A stretch of 36,637 nt of DNA from JBBTYZ01 sp038061595 (GTDB lineage Bacteria; Patescibacteriota; Minisyncoccia; UBA6257; GWB1-50-10): contig JBBTYZ010000024.1 of assembly GCA_038061595.1 (NCBI GenBank), positions 1 to 36,637 on the forward strand, given 5' to 3'. How positions within the stretch are numbered: position 1 is the stretch's first letter; each line of letters opens with the position of its first letter. Made by a program: the position numbers and the translations under genes. This document shows positions 1-6,938 of the stretch, in pieces. The notes below the pieces were generated by a model. It was not told where the DNA came from, made no database searches, and worked only from the letters and a program-made list of their open reading frames with translations.

Positions 1-1006
1 CTTGCAAACTACCAGCGCTTGCGACGACGGAATAAGCGTTCCCGCTACGAAGCATGGATTCCAGTGCATTGTTTCTTTCGAAAAGCGGGGTGACTCTTTC
101 TGAAAGTTCGGGATTGATACGAACGTCATTGGGACACCAGTAACCCTCGGGAGAATGGTAAACCTCCCAAGCATGACCAGGAAGTCCGCCGTCTAGACAT
201 GGCTTGATTCCACTTTGCGCCTGATCCAATGCGATGTCTATCGCACGATCACCGCCCAATGCGATGGCAAGCGAGAGACCTCCACGACGAAGCGTATGTT
301 TCACCACGTCGTTCATATAATCCACCACAAGATGTCGTGGTTCTATGTTCCTATTTCCGTGAGTGGATTCCAAAAACAAAAGATCCAAGCCCCGAATCTC
401 TGGAGGAACGTTCCAAGGACTCATCCCCGCTAAAGTTGGGGTGTCAGAAGTAGAAACGTCTCCGCTGAAACCAACTCTCTTGCCGTCAGCCTCGACAACT
501 ATGTAGGCCGACCCACGAGTGTGTCCGTTGGAGTTGAAATAAACACGCACTCCGCGCTCGAGGTGCATCCAACCAGGCCTCGTAACGAGAATGGTTCTCT
601 TCCGAATGTCTTCGTGAAGAGCGATGTCATACGGGACAAGTCCAGGATAGTCGAAAATCCTAGCCATCCTTGCAAGATCAGACCAGCTCGAACCCAGAAA
701 ATGAAAAGTAGGAAGCGTTGTGATGAGAGTCGCTTTCGGAAACTTCTTCATAAGCCACGGCACCATTCCGCTGTGATCGTTGTGCCGGTGAGTAAGAAGA
801 ATATAATCAATCTTTTCGAGATTTGATACGCTCTTTGGCGTAACCGCCCTTTGAGTATTGCCGCTAGAGTCTTTTAGTCGTTCGTACCCGATACCATAGT
901 CCACGACCATGGTAACTCCCTGCTCTGTTTGGAGCAGGTTGCCTGAAGCGGAAAATCCGGAACCTCCGGACTTCCCCGGACAGGCCCCTAGAATTGTGAC
1001 TTTCAC
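1..1006 (-). CDS. Beta-CASP metallo-beta-lactamase nuclease (CPSF/Ysh1-like), partial at left edge
   Basis: Reading leftward from a GTG, about 335 codons stay open to the window edge, so the C-terminus is missing. The metal-binding motif THRHNDHSG lies near residues 73-79. Later come FSGDVSTSD and LFLESTHGNR, which match the FTGD and LESTYGNR signatures of beta-CASP RNA nucleases (the COG1236/CPSF73 family), and near the edge SVVASAGS resembles the family's ASSGM segment. Known members are RNA endo/exonucleases acting in 3'-end processing or decay. GTG is chosen as start because AGGAGGG (1020-1014) sits just upstream and the protein then begins KVTILGACPG, a usual MBL first strand. The gene has its own promoter (1085-1113). 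It is GC-rich compared with the secretion and replication genes. The MBL fold is certain; the RNA-nuclease assignment is likely. Confidence 0.85.
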   Translation of the reverse strand, partial: MKVTILGACPGKSGGSGFSASGNLLQTEQGVTMVVDYGIGYERLKDSSGNTQRAVTPKSVSNLEKIDYILLTHRHNDHSGMVPWLMKKFPKATLITTLPTFHFLGSSWSDLARMARIFDYPGLVPYDIALHEDIRKRTILVTRPGWMHLERGVRVYFNSNGHTRGSAYIVVEADGKRVGFSGDVSTSDTPTLAGMSPWNVPPEIRGLDLLFLESTHGNRNIEPRHLVVDYMNDVVKHTLRRGGLSLAIALGGDRAIDIALDQAQSGIKPCLDGGLPGHAWEVYHSPEGYWCPNDVRINPELSERVTPLFERNNALESMLRSGNAYSVVASAGSLQ

Positions 1007-1084
1007 ACGACCTCCCTCCTCTTTGTTGTACCCACCCACCAAGGGGTGGGGTTTTGCAGATATTACCTCAAGGTTCTGAGCGGA

Positions 1085-1113
1085 ATTCTAAAATAAAAAA
1101 TAGTTTATGTCAA
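1085..1113 (-). promoter_or_regulatory. Sigma70-type promoter for the beta-CASP gene
   Basis: On the minus strand TTGACA (1113-1108) and TAGAAT (1090-1085) are separated by exactly 17 nt. This leaves a leader of about 70 nt before the GTG, which includes a small C/G-rich inverted segment (about 1030-1053) and the AGGAGGG ribosome site. Confidence 0.75.
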
Positions 1114-1135
1114 TCTTTAGATATAACTCATTATT

Positions 1136-1166
1136 AAAACAAAATCGGGAGGATTTCTCCTCCCGA
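1136..1166 (-). terminator. Intrinsic terminator of the Nudix-like operon
   Basis: Stem TCGGGAGGA / TCCTCCCGA (1145-1166) with a short loop is followed on the minus strand by TTTTGTTTT (1144-1136). It lies about 15 nt after the stop of the upstream minus-strand gene. Confidence 0.85.
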
Positions 1167-1179
1167 CACTACTAATTAT

Positions 1180-1854
1180 TTATATTTGAGCTGCAAGCAA
1201 CGCAGACGGCGCCACTTGTGAAAGATCCGAATCGGTTGGTCCGAACCTCTCTACTCTGAACACAACAAGATCATCGCCGGATGCCCAATCCGAATGGAGT
1301 TTTAGAAAATACTCCTCGCCGGAAAATCCGACGACCCTCAACCAAACGGGTTCGAATCCCCACTGTTCGCCCCATTCTTTAGGGTGAGTGCCCGGAATGT
1401 AGTCCACTAGCGGACCGGCCAAAGCAGGGTGAGCCCTGAAGTTCTCTCGGAAAGGGTGTGGTCTCCCAAAACCGAATTTCACCTTTTCGGACTCGCGCAT
1501 GCAGAAAGCTTTCACTCCCGGCAAACGAAACAGAGTCCATTCAAAACAAGGGGGAGCGATTCCCAAAGACTTGAGTTCGCTCAATGTCTCGCCACACGAG
1601 AAGAAAACTGATCCAAATGAATCCACAAGCGAGTCATTATGATTGGATTTGAAATACAGCCTGTGCGCATCACTAAGAGAATGGTGACGAAAGATAGGGT
1701 CTCCTGGATTGATGCCGGCCACAGTCTTTTGCGCCACCATCCTCAACGCTTCTTCTCCGAAAAAGACCATGCCCAGGCTTACGCCGAGGTCTTCCGAAAT
1801 CGGGAAAAATCTCCGAGTGTAATCAGGAAGGACTGCCCTTGCTCCGATTGTCAT
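1180..1854 (-). CDS. Unknown protein, second gene of Nudix-like operon
   Basis: I do not recognise this family. The protein is about 224 residues, apparently soluble, with no signal peptide or membrane segment. The start at 1854 is chosen over an in-frame upstream start (1908) because its ATG overlaps the upstream stop as ATGA and AAGGAG lies 6 nt ahead. The sequence contains several His, Trp and Phe residues (for example FRHHSLSDAHRLYF and PKEWGEQWGFEPVWLRVVGFSGEEYFLKLHSDW) but no motif I can assign. Tight coupling to the Nudix-like gene suggests the two act together. A strong intrinsic terminator follows. GC content and strong ribosome site match the GC-rich class of genes in this window. 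Confidence 0.7.
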   Translation of the reverse strand: MTIGARAVLPDYTRRFFPISEDLGVSLGMVFFGEEALRMVAQKTVAGINPGDPIFRHHSLSDAHRLYFKSNHNDSLVDSFGSVFFSCGETLSELKSLGIAPPCFEWTLFRLPGVKAFCMRESEKVKFGFGRPHPFRENFRAHPALAGPLVDYIPGTHPKEWGEQWGFEPVWLRVVGFSGEEYFLKLHSDWASGDDLVVFRVERFGPTDSDLSQVAPSALLAAQI

Positions 1855-2597
1855 TTCGAACTCCTTCGGGTTTCTCCAGCACAGTAAACGCATCCGGGAA
1901 CTAGGCACTCGAAAACCGGGACTACGTCCCTGCCTGCCACGAAAGCGTCAAACCACAAAGAGAAAGCGTTGCGATGATCCGGAGCAAACTCAGCACCGAA
2001 TTCGCAAATTTCTTCTGGGGTTAAAAGATAATGCGCGGAGAGCTCGTCATGAAGACTAGGAGAATCGTTCTCAAACTGAATATCACATGCGAATATCGCT
2101 CTCACGTGGGGAATCTTTTTTTCTGCAAATTCCCTACGTTGATTCGGAATGTGACTCTCCAAGACCTTGGTTAGCGAACCGAAGTTACGAGGCAAGATAA
2201 CACAACCGATTTCTTCGAAAACTTCAGAGGCTGCTGTTGTCTTTAGAAGAAGATCCCATCCAGGACTACTCGCAATGCCACGCCATGTTTTTGCGGCGTC
2301 TTCTATGCTACCCAAAGCTGAGTAGCGAGCGAGATCGAGTCCAAGGCCTTCTAGTTCTTTCATCGAAGAAACCTTTGATGCGAAGTTGCCGATAGTTACC
2401 ACATCGCAACCTCCACCAGGATGCTTCACGTACGTCTTGGGTGACTCAGAACCATCTTCTTTGTCCCGAATGATGTGAAACACGCGTTCGTTCGAAACAA
2501 TATCCTTGGGCACTATACAGAATGCCGCAATGTCTGGAAGAACCGCCATAGGCGTTCCTTGATGCTGCTGGGCGAGAGCTGTCGTTGCGCTATTCAT
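1851..2597 (-). CDS. Divergent Nudix-hydrolase-like protein
   Basis: A protein of about 248 residues. Residues 124-132 read SEVFEEIGC, which fits the core REUxEExGU of the Nudix box with Ser in place of the first Arg, and residues 60-63 read PGGG like the usual Nudix PGG. The spacing between the two is much larger than usual: about 60 residues rather than a few. Nudix proteins hydrolyse nucleoside diphosphates linked to another group; substrate here is unknown, and the missing Arg plus the insertion make activity uncertain. ATG 2597 is preferred over the GTG at 2603 because the GTG overlaps the AAGGAGG ribosome site. The gene overlaps the next by 4 nt and has a probable promoter at 2670-2698. 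Confidence 0.6.
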   Translation of the reverse strand: MNSATTALAQQHQGTPMAVLPDIAAFCIVPKDIVSNERVFHIIRDKEDGSESPKTYVKHPGGGCDVVTIGNFASKVSSMKELEGLGLDLARYSALGSIEDAAKTWRGIASSPGWDLLLKTTAASEVFEEIGCVILPRNFGSLTKVLESHIPNQRREFAEKKIPHVRAIFACDIQFENDSPSLHDELSAHYLLTPEEICEFGAEFAPDHRNAFSLWFDAFVAGRDVVPVFECLVPGCVYCAGETRRSSK

Positions 2598-2669
2598 GCG
2601 CACCTCCTTCTGGTTTTTGGTCTCTCTTATCCCGTTAAAACAAATAATGTTGTCGTGGTGCTAGAAACA

Positions 2670-2698
2670 GTTTTACAACAAAAGTTTTAAAAAGTCAA
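2670..2698 (-). promoter_or_regulatory. Probable promoter for the Nudix-like operon
   Basis: Minus-strand TTGACT (2698-2693), 17 nt, then TAAAAC (2675-2670). The -10 is weak (4 of 6), but the -35 and spacing fit the other promoters of GC-rich genes here. Confidence 0.45.
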
Positions 2699-2701
2699 CT
2701 A

Positions 2702-2977
2702 TTATTGCAAAAGATCGTTAAGGTCATCGAATGATTCTTTTTCTTTTTCCAAACCATCAAAACCGGCGGGAGCAGAAGATTTTCTAGATGAGGTTGGCGC
2801 GGGATCGGAATTTGCGGGTGGTGTGAGTGGAACAACTGAAGCCGTTTCGTTCCCAAAGCCCGAATCAACCGGCCTTGGATTTGTTTGAAACAAAAACGGG
2901 ACAAAAGAGAAGACCATGCCCGCAATGACTATTGAGACCACAAAAATTGAAAAATTCTTTTTTGTTTTTTGATCCAT
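2702..2977 (-). CDS. Small single-pass membrane protein, unknown
   Basis: A 91-residue protein. A short Lys-rich cytoplasmic start (MDQKTKKN) precedes one hydrophobic helix (about residues 9-29, FSIFVVSIVIAGMVFSFVPFL), followed by a Pro/Ser-rich, low-complexity exterior part and an acidic C-terminus ending EKEKESFDDLNDLLQ. I recognise no family. It is the last gene of a minus-strand set with the DEDDy exonuclease and the YkuK-like protein, with 20 nt between it and the exonuclease gene. There is no visible ribosome site and no clear terminator after it. Confidence 0.55.
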   Translation of the reverse strand: MDQKTKKNFSIFVVSIVIAGMVFSFVPFLFQTNPRPVDSGFGNETASVVPLTPPANSDPAPTSSRKSSAPAGFDGLEKEKESFDDLNDLLQ

Positions 2978-2997
2978 AAATTAATTAATAACGTGTT

Positions 2998-3567
2998 TCA
3001 TCCAAATAGTTGGGTCTGCGAGGAAGCTTCTTCTTTATACATCAGCGGAAGTTTATGCATCTGCGCAGAGTTGCGTTCTGGAATCCAAAGATATCCTTGG
3101 TTTTTTATAAGATCGAATATCTCTTTAGTTATCTTAACATCTTGCAAACAATAATTTTTAAGCTTCTCCATCTCTCCATTACGATAGAGTGCGATTGCCT
3201 CAAGTCCATGACCCGTCTTTGACAAACCAAGATTAGCTTCGCCCAAAACACCCAAACCGACTCTTCGGCCAAAAGTTTTTTCAATTTCCTCTAATATATC
3301 GAAATGAGGTATTGAATCTATTTTAAAATTAAAATATTTTTCAAGAACTGGAATATCAAAACGCTTACTTGAGAACCCAATGACAAGACTGGCGGTTTTG
3401 AACAACTTTCCTAATTCATCGAGTTGGTTCTCGTCAAAACAGAAATATTTGTCTTCATTATAAGAATAAGCGCCCACAACCGAAACCTCTAACTGCCTTA
3501 GATTCTTGTCCCCGCCTACGTCCGCGAAAGAATTCTTTGTTTCAATGTCAAAAACTATTTTGTCCAT
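2998..3567 (-). CDS. DEDDy-type 3'-5' exonuclease (RNase H-like fold)
   Basis: A 189-residue protein with the exonuclease I motif DIET (Asp7, Glu9), the motif II region IGFSSKRFDIPVL with its Asp, and the motif III YCLQD, which has the Tyr-x3-Asp spacing of the DEDDy subclass. This is the fold of the RNase H-like (YprB-type) predicted exonucleases. Members of the DEDD superfamily remove nucleotides from 3' ends of DNA or RNA with two metal ions. The protein is a stand-alone domain without a polymerase or helicase. It follows the YkuK-like gene by 6 nt, and the pair probably form one transcript. Confidence 0.8.
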   Translation of the reverse strand: MDKIVFDIETKNSFADVGGDKNLRQLEVSVVGAYSYNEDKYFCFDENQLDELGKLFKTASLVIGFSSKRFDIPVLEKYFNFKIDSIPHFDILEEIEKTFGRRVGLGVLGEANLGLSKTGHGLEAIALYRNGEMEKLKNYCLQDVKITKEIFDLIKNQGYLWIPERNSAQMHKLPLMYKEEASSQTQLFG

Positions 3568-3573
3568 TCTAAT

Positions 3574-4059
3574 TTATACGTGCCTATCTGCAACCTTCGA
3601 GGCGGCATAGCTATCCGGTTTAGTTTTTGCTTCAAAATTATTAGCTCTTATCATTCCCACCACTTCCTGGATAAGCGTTTTCGTCTCTCCAACTTCGCCT
3701 ACGTCTGCATGGACCTCAAAGTCCCAGTTTGTGAAAGACGGCATTTTTTTAAGTTCGGTTAAAACCTCGTGGGCGACATCGATTGAGAGCAATACTTCTC
3801 TTATAATACGGTCGCGAAGAGTATAAAATTTGCCGAGCTCTGTTCTCCTCCAAAAATAACGGCCTCCGTTTCCAAGACGATGAACGACAACTGCGGTCAC
3901 AAAATCAGCATCTTTAGAAGCAAGTTGTTCGGAATCTGATCCTATAATAACTTTATAATTCTTTTTTGGATCGCTTTGCATAAAGCGAATAACTTCGGCA
4001 ACCACGTCTCTGGTTCCTATTTTAAGACCGAATGAAGTAGTGAAAAGATTGTCCTCCAT
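3574..4059 (-). CDS. YkuK-like RNase H-fold protein (DUF458)
   Basis: A 161-residue protein, close to the length of Bacillus YkuK. The family pattern is visible: VIIGSDSEQ near the start with an acidic pair on the first strand, the central strand FEVHADVGEVGETKTLI, and the terminal YAASKVADRHV. The family is predicted to have an RNase H-like fold and is of unknown function, though linked to sporulation or nucleic-acid processing in Firmicutes. There is no ribosome site ahead of the ATG. Upstream lies the nested inverted-repeat element, so the promoter must be inside or beyond that element. Confidence 0.75.
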   Translation of the reverse strand: MEDNLFTTSFGLKIGTRDVVAEVIRFMQSDPKKNYKVIIGSDSEQLASKDADFVTAVVVHRLGNGGRYFWRRTELGKFYTLRDRIIREVLLSIDVAHEVLTELKKMPSFTNWDFEVHADVGEVGETKTLIQEVVGMIRANNFEAKTKPDSYAASKVADRHV

Positions 4060-4064
4060 ATATT

Positions 4065-4334
4065 AGAACCTATCCCAATAATAATTCCTAACGCGCTACT
4101 TGCCAATTTGGTTTAGAACAAGGCGCGACGACGAGATGTACTCAGACAAGAGTCCATCAAGGAGAAGCAACGCAGTTATAAATCAAATTGGCTGTATCCC
4201 TTCGGGTTGCTGGCCAAATTTAAGATTTCTGCGTTACGCCTCGTCGAAGTATTGACACACATCTCCTCGGCAAGCCTGGAAATCTTAAATTTGTCCAAGC
4301 AACGCGTTCCGGGATTATTATTGAGATAGGTTCT
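4065..4334. repeat. 270-bp nested inverted-repeat element (element 1)
   Basis: The ends 4065-4095 and 4303-4334 form an imperfect terminal inverted repeat, about 28 of 31 positions matching. Inside are two further inverted pairs placed side by side: GCCAATTTG at 4102-4110 with its complement at 4184-4192, and a perfect 15-bp pair at 4215-4229 and 4279-4293. The whole could fold as a closing stem carrying two big hairpins. It encodes no protein. It resembles in plan the element at 13436-13706. It fills the 322-bp space between the YkuK-like gene and tRNA-Leu. Confidence 0.75.
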
Positions 4335-4358
4335 TAAGAACGATATTCTTGGGCTGAA

Positions 4359-4374
4359 TGTTTGTCAACAAACA
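4359..4374. promoter_or_regulatory. Single copy of the TGTTTG/CAAACA palindrome
   Basis: TGTTTGTCAACAAACA, flanked by A/T. It is the same 16-bp motif that occurs three times at 21982-22060. It lies 7 bp from the 3' end of tRNA-Leu, so it may be an operator or a hairpin in the tRNA transcript tail. It has no T-tract. Confidence 0.5.
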
Positions 4375-4381
4375 AATGTAG

Positions 4382-4465
4382 TGCCGAGGGAGAGATTTGA
4401 ACTCTCATGCCCTTGCGGGCGCTAGCTCCTAAGGCTAGTGCGTCTGCCAGTTTCGCCACCTCGGC
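4382..4465 (-). tRNA. tRNA-Leu (anticodon UAG)
   Basis: Read on the minus strand: acceptor GCCGAGG pairs with CCTCGGC, the D arm contains AACTGGCAGA, and anticodon stem CTAGC/GCTAG closes loop CTTAGGA with anticodon TAG. There is a long variable arm GCCC-GCAA-GGGC, as in class II tRNAs, and T arm GAGAG-TTCAAAT-CTCTC. The discriminator base is A. CCA is not encoded. The gene is 84 nt long. The long variable arm and anticodon together fix it as leucine, reading CUA. Confidence 0.95.
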
Positions 4466-4522
4466 CGATTGAACCCCCTGGGCTCATTTCTCGATTAATT
4501 TATTGTACTTCGTTTCACGAAG

Positions 4523-4568
4523 CGATTGGAAATCCGAACCTCGCAAGCTCGGTGGGATTTCCTAATCG
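4523..4568. promoter_or_regulatory. Hairpin in the tRNA-Leu / SPFH divergent spacer
   Basis: CGATTGGAAATCC (4523-4535) pairs with GGATTTCC-T-AATCG (4555-4568), a 13-bp stem with one bulged T, and CCGA/TCGG can add pairs in the loop. It ends 22 bp before the -35 of the SPFH operon and lies upstream of the divergent tRNA, so it could be an operator. A smaller hairpin CTTCG-TTTCA-CGAAG sits just to its left. Confidence 0.45.
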
Positions 4569-4590
4569 ATTGTATCAAATAAGCCCTGTA

Positions 4591-4619
4591 TTGACAAATC
4601 TATTTAATTTTGTTATGAT
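4591..4619 (+). promoter_or_regulatory. Near-consensus promoter of the SPFH operon
   Basis: TTGACA (4591-4596), exactly 17 nt, TATGAT (4614-4619). This is the best sigma70-type promoter in the window. The leader is about 40 nt and carries GAGGAGGG (4655-4662). Confidence 0.85.
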
Positions 4620-4666
4620 ATATGCAGAAGCTTAACAACACAAACAACTGACCCGAGGAGGGCGAA

Positions 4667-5578
4667 GTGTACACAATCTTGACGTTGTTGCTGCTCGTTG
4701 TTGCTCTGTGGATTCTCGTGGCCGGTTGGCGCGATATCACGAACAACACAATCGCCGCAGCCTACCTTTGTGGTAGGTATTGGACGGCGCTGGAGCAAGG
4801 ATGGCAGTGGTGGTGGCCTTGGCCCTTTGGGCGCCACGAGGAATACTCGAGAAAGCCGATACCGATTTCTGACACGGTGAAGGTCAATACAAAAGAGAGC
4901 GATGGAGACAAGCCGGGTGGATCGAATAAGGTGACCCTGGATTACTCGTTCACCTTCCAGCCCGACTTCAATCTTCTGGGCACCTACCGGCGATGGGATG
5001 TCGAAACAATCGTAGCCGACTTGAAAGCCGAGATCAGATCACAACTCTCGATCTTGGGCGGCAAGCACAGCTACGCAGACTTCATCAAATCTCATCGGGC
5101 AATCGAAACAATCATCGACTGCCTGCTCCGACTGGATGTTCTGCCACATTACGATCCCAAGAGCTTCGGCTTGACCGGAGTGGATGTCGTTCCGCCGGAC
5201 AAGCGGATTGCTTTCTACGACGAACACCATCACGAGATCAACCTTCGGTTGAAGAGTGAGGTTGATCGACCGGGACGCATTTCGAGATTCGAGGAGAAGT
5301 ACGGAATAGACATCGGTGGCTTCCATCTCGATCCAGCCGCCTTCTCTCCTGAGCTGACGGCAGCGCTTGAGCTCGAACGAGGGACCAAGCAGAAACTCGC
5401 TGCGGTGGATGCTGTCACCTCGAAGATCGATGAGGTGACAAAGAAACTGCCGAAGCTCCCGATTCAAGAAGCGGCAGATCTCGTCCAGGCAACACTCGGC
5501 GTTCCGACCAAGATCATCAAGGTCCGGAGCGGCGGCGCGGTGGACGTCTGGCTCACACCCGACGCGGAGAAGGTATGA
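4667..5578 (+). CDS. Membrane-anchored SPFH/band-7-like protein
   Basis: A 303-residue protein. Residues 1-20 form one membrane helix (MYTILTLLLLVVALWILVAG). Then comes RYWTALEQGWQWWWPWPFG, the position where SPFH proteins (stomatin, prohibitin, HflK/C) have their aromatic PGxHxxxPF segment, and a beta-rich domain with VKVNTKES and VTLDYSFTFQPDF, followed by a helical part. The C-terminus (about 255-290) looks amphipathic. SPFH proteins form membrane-associated oligomers that scaffold or control proteases; no partner protease is present. GTG start, supported by GAGGAGGG a few nt ahead. Its stop overlaps the next start (ATGA), so the two are co-translated. It is GC-rich compared with its neighbours. 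Confidence 0.6.
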   Translation: MYTILTLLLLVVALWILVAGWRDITNNTIAAAYLCGRYWTALEQGWQWWWPWPFGRHEEYSRKPIPISDTVKVNTKESDGDKPGGSNKVTLDYSFTFQPDFNLLGTYRRWDVETIVADLKAEIRSQLSILGGKHSYADFIKSHRAIETIIDCLLRLDVLPHYDPKSFGLTGVDVVPPDKRIAFYDEHHHEINLRLKSEVDRPGRISRFEEKYGIDIGGFHLDPAAFSPELTAALELERGTKQKLAAVDAVTSKIDEVTKKLPKLPIQEAADLVQATLGVPTKIIKVRSGGAVDVWLTPDAEKV

Positions 5579-6063
5579 CCGACAACACTGTAGTGCCTAG
5601 CGAGGATGAAGCGGTGAAGCCGGCCACGCACAAGGCAGGTTCCAGGAACGTGATCGCATTGATACTTTCCGTATTCATTTTCATTGCGCTCATCACGATC
5701 ATCGCGAAGATCGACTGGCAACTCCCGAAGTTCGGGTCTTCGTCGAAGGCGCCGCCAGCATCAACGCAGTATCCGGTCTGCCTCGGCGCGGAGAACTCGA
5801 GCATCACTTTCAAGCGCGGCGAAACGAAGAAGGTTGTGAAGCCGCAAGAACACTGCTTTGGACCGTGGGTGAATACACCTCCGGGGTCAACCTGGAGGGT
5901 GACGCCCACAGAAGGGAGACGGGCAGAGATATTGCTTTGGGACGGATCTGGTCCGTACGGAGTGAGTGCGGACACGAACATCTGGCTCGGAGAAGTGCAT
6001 CGGGCAATCTTCCGAGTCCGGGGAGCAGATTCCGTCATCGTCACGGTTTCGGGCAAGAGTTGA
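5575..6063 (+). CDS. Small membrane-anchored protein, partner of SPFH-like gene
   Basis: A 162-residue protein. A hydrophilic N-terminus (about 24 residues) precedes one membrane helix (VIALILSVFIFIALITIIAKI), then a small beta-rich extracytoplasmic domain with two Cys (VCLGAENSS and EHCFGPW) that could form a disulfide. No family recognised. The ATG lies inside the stop of the SPFH-like gene, so the pair is translationally coupled and probably makes one membrane complex. A strong bidirectional terminator follows. Composition matches the SPFH-like gene. Confidence 0.65.
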   Translation: MTDNTVVPSEDEAVKPATHKAGSRNVIALILSVFIFIALITIIAKIDWQLPKFGSSSKAPPASTQYPVCLGAENSSITFKRGETKKVVKPQEHCFGPWVNTPPGSTWRVTPTEGRRAEILLWDGSGPYGVSADTNIWLGEVHRAIFRVRGADSVIVTVSGKS

Positions 6064-6085
6064 GCGCTCGGAACAATCAGTAAAC

Positions 6086-6120
6086 AAAAGCCGCGAGAGA
6101 AATTTCTCGCGGCCTTTTGC
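6086..6120. terminator. Bidirectional intrinsic terminator
   Basis: GCCGCGAGAGA / TCTCGCGGC palindrome (6090-6113) flanked by CAAAAG on the left and CTTTTGCTTT on the right, so there is a T-rich tail for both strands. It ends the SPFH operon (plus) and the pilin operon (minus). Confidence 0.85.
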
Positions 6121-6140
6121 TTTCTAGTAGAAAATTGATT

Positions 6141-6509
6141 TTAGAACGCGGGGTTGGTACCGGTTGGAAGAGTTGTTGGGACACTAATGCCAACGAAAGT
6201 TCCGAGAATGGCCGGAATAGCGAAGGCTAGAGCGGCAATGACAATCGCAACGACAGCGTAGGTCAACTCCTGTTTAGCCTTCTTCACTTTTTCTTCATCG
6301 CCAGCCGCAGTTAAATATGTAAATGCAGCCAAAATAATGAAAAGCGCCGCGACTATGAAGAATAGATAAGCGGCTATATTAACCACTTGTTTTACCAAAT
6401 TTAAGACGGCATCTACAGTCGTCGGGGCGGCAGCGAAAGCCAAAAAAGGCATTGCAACAAGACCAACGATAACTGATTTTACTACGATATTTTTTAATTT
6501 TAAATTCAT
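6141..6509 (-). CDS. VirB2/TrbC-like pilin (third of three)
   Basis: A 122-residue protein with an N-terminal signal-like helix ending in AFAAAP, then two hydrophobic helices separated by a short charged loop (TAAGDEEKVKKAKQELTYA). This is the layout of VirB2/TrbC-type pilins, where the mature protein has two membrane helices and a cytoplasmic loop. The C-terminal tail is Thr/Pro-rich. It is the last gene of the pilin cluster and is separated from the second pilin by 53 nt that contain an extended -10 promoter, so it may be expressed more strongly than the others. A terminator follows. No ribosome site. Confidence 0.75.
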   Translation of the reverse strand: MNLKLKNIVVKSVIVGLVAMPFLAFAAAPTTVDAVLNLVKQVVNIAAYLFFIVAALFIILAAFTYLTAAGDEEKVKKAKQELTYAVVAIVIAALAFAIPAILGTFVGISVPTTLPTGTNPAF

Positions 6510-6547
6510 GGAATTAATCGGATAATTCGACCTTTTGAATTGATTTT

Positions 6548-6556
6548 ATTATATCA
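6548..6556 (-). promoter_or_regulatory. Extended -10 promoter for the third pilin
   Basis: Minus-strand TGATATAAT (TGn plus TATAAT, 6556-6548), with no convincing -35. The start site would be near 6541, giving a leader of about 32 nt. Confidence 0.5.
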
Positions 6557-6562
6557 CAATCA

Positions 6563-6925
6563 TTACGAGCCGCTACCAAGGACGCTTTTTATAATTAGCG
6601 CCACCCCTCCGCTTAAGAGTATTATTGTGTATCCGATAACTGCGTAAAGGATGGTCTTTTTCCCCAACTTGAACTTCTCCGGATCGCCTCCGGCGAACAT
6701 CATTTGATAGGCGCCTATGATAATCATTCCGGCAACTATTGGGGCGGCAACCACAATCAAGAAATTAATTATCTTTGTTATGAGCTCAGAAACATCGCTC
6801 ACTCCCAATGGGTTTGCAAGATCTATCGTTCGCGGATTTGTACCACCCGTATCTGCAAACACAAAACTCGAAGACATTACAGAAAGGAATGCGACTAATA
6901 CTGAAGTTTTTAAAATCTTTAACAT
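6563..6925 (-). CDS. VirB2/TrbC-like pilin (second of three)
   Basis: A 120-residue protein with a signal peptide ending SSFVFADTGG. Two membrane helices (FLIVVAAPIVAGMIIIGAYQMMFAG and TILYAVIGYTIILLSGGVALII) flank the loop GDPEKFKLGKK. The GD/GS-x-E-(R/K)-F-x-x-GKK loop is shared with the neighbouring pilin at 6939-7298, so these two are close paralogues. Likely substrate or structural subunit of the type IV secretion machine encoded at 26-36 kb. No ribosome site. It follows the first pilin by 13 nt. Confidence 0.75.
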   Translation of the reverse strand: MLKILKTSVLVAFLSVMSSSFVFADTGGTNPRTIDLANPLGVSDVSELITKIINFLIVVAAPIVAGMIIIGAYQMMFAGGDPEKFKLGKKTILYAVIGYTIILLSGGVALIIKSVLGSGS

Positions 6926-6938
6926 CTTTTTAATTATA

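Noticed and set aside
215..826. Plus-strand frames opposite the beta-CASP gene
   Set aside because: They lie antisense to a continuous, motif-bearing minus-strand gene and encode nothing recognisable.
4065..4334. Insertion sequence
   Set aside because: It has terminal repeats but no transposase frame and no clear target-site duplication; it is called only a non-coding repeat element.
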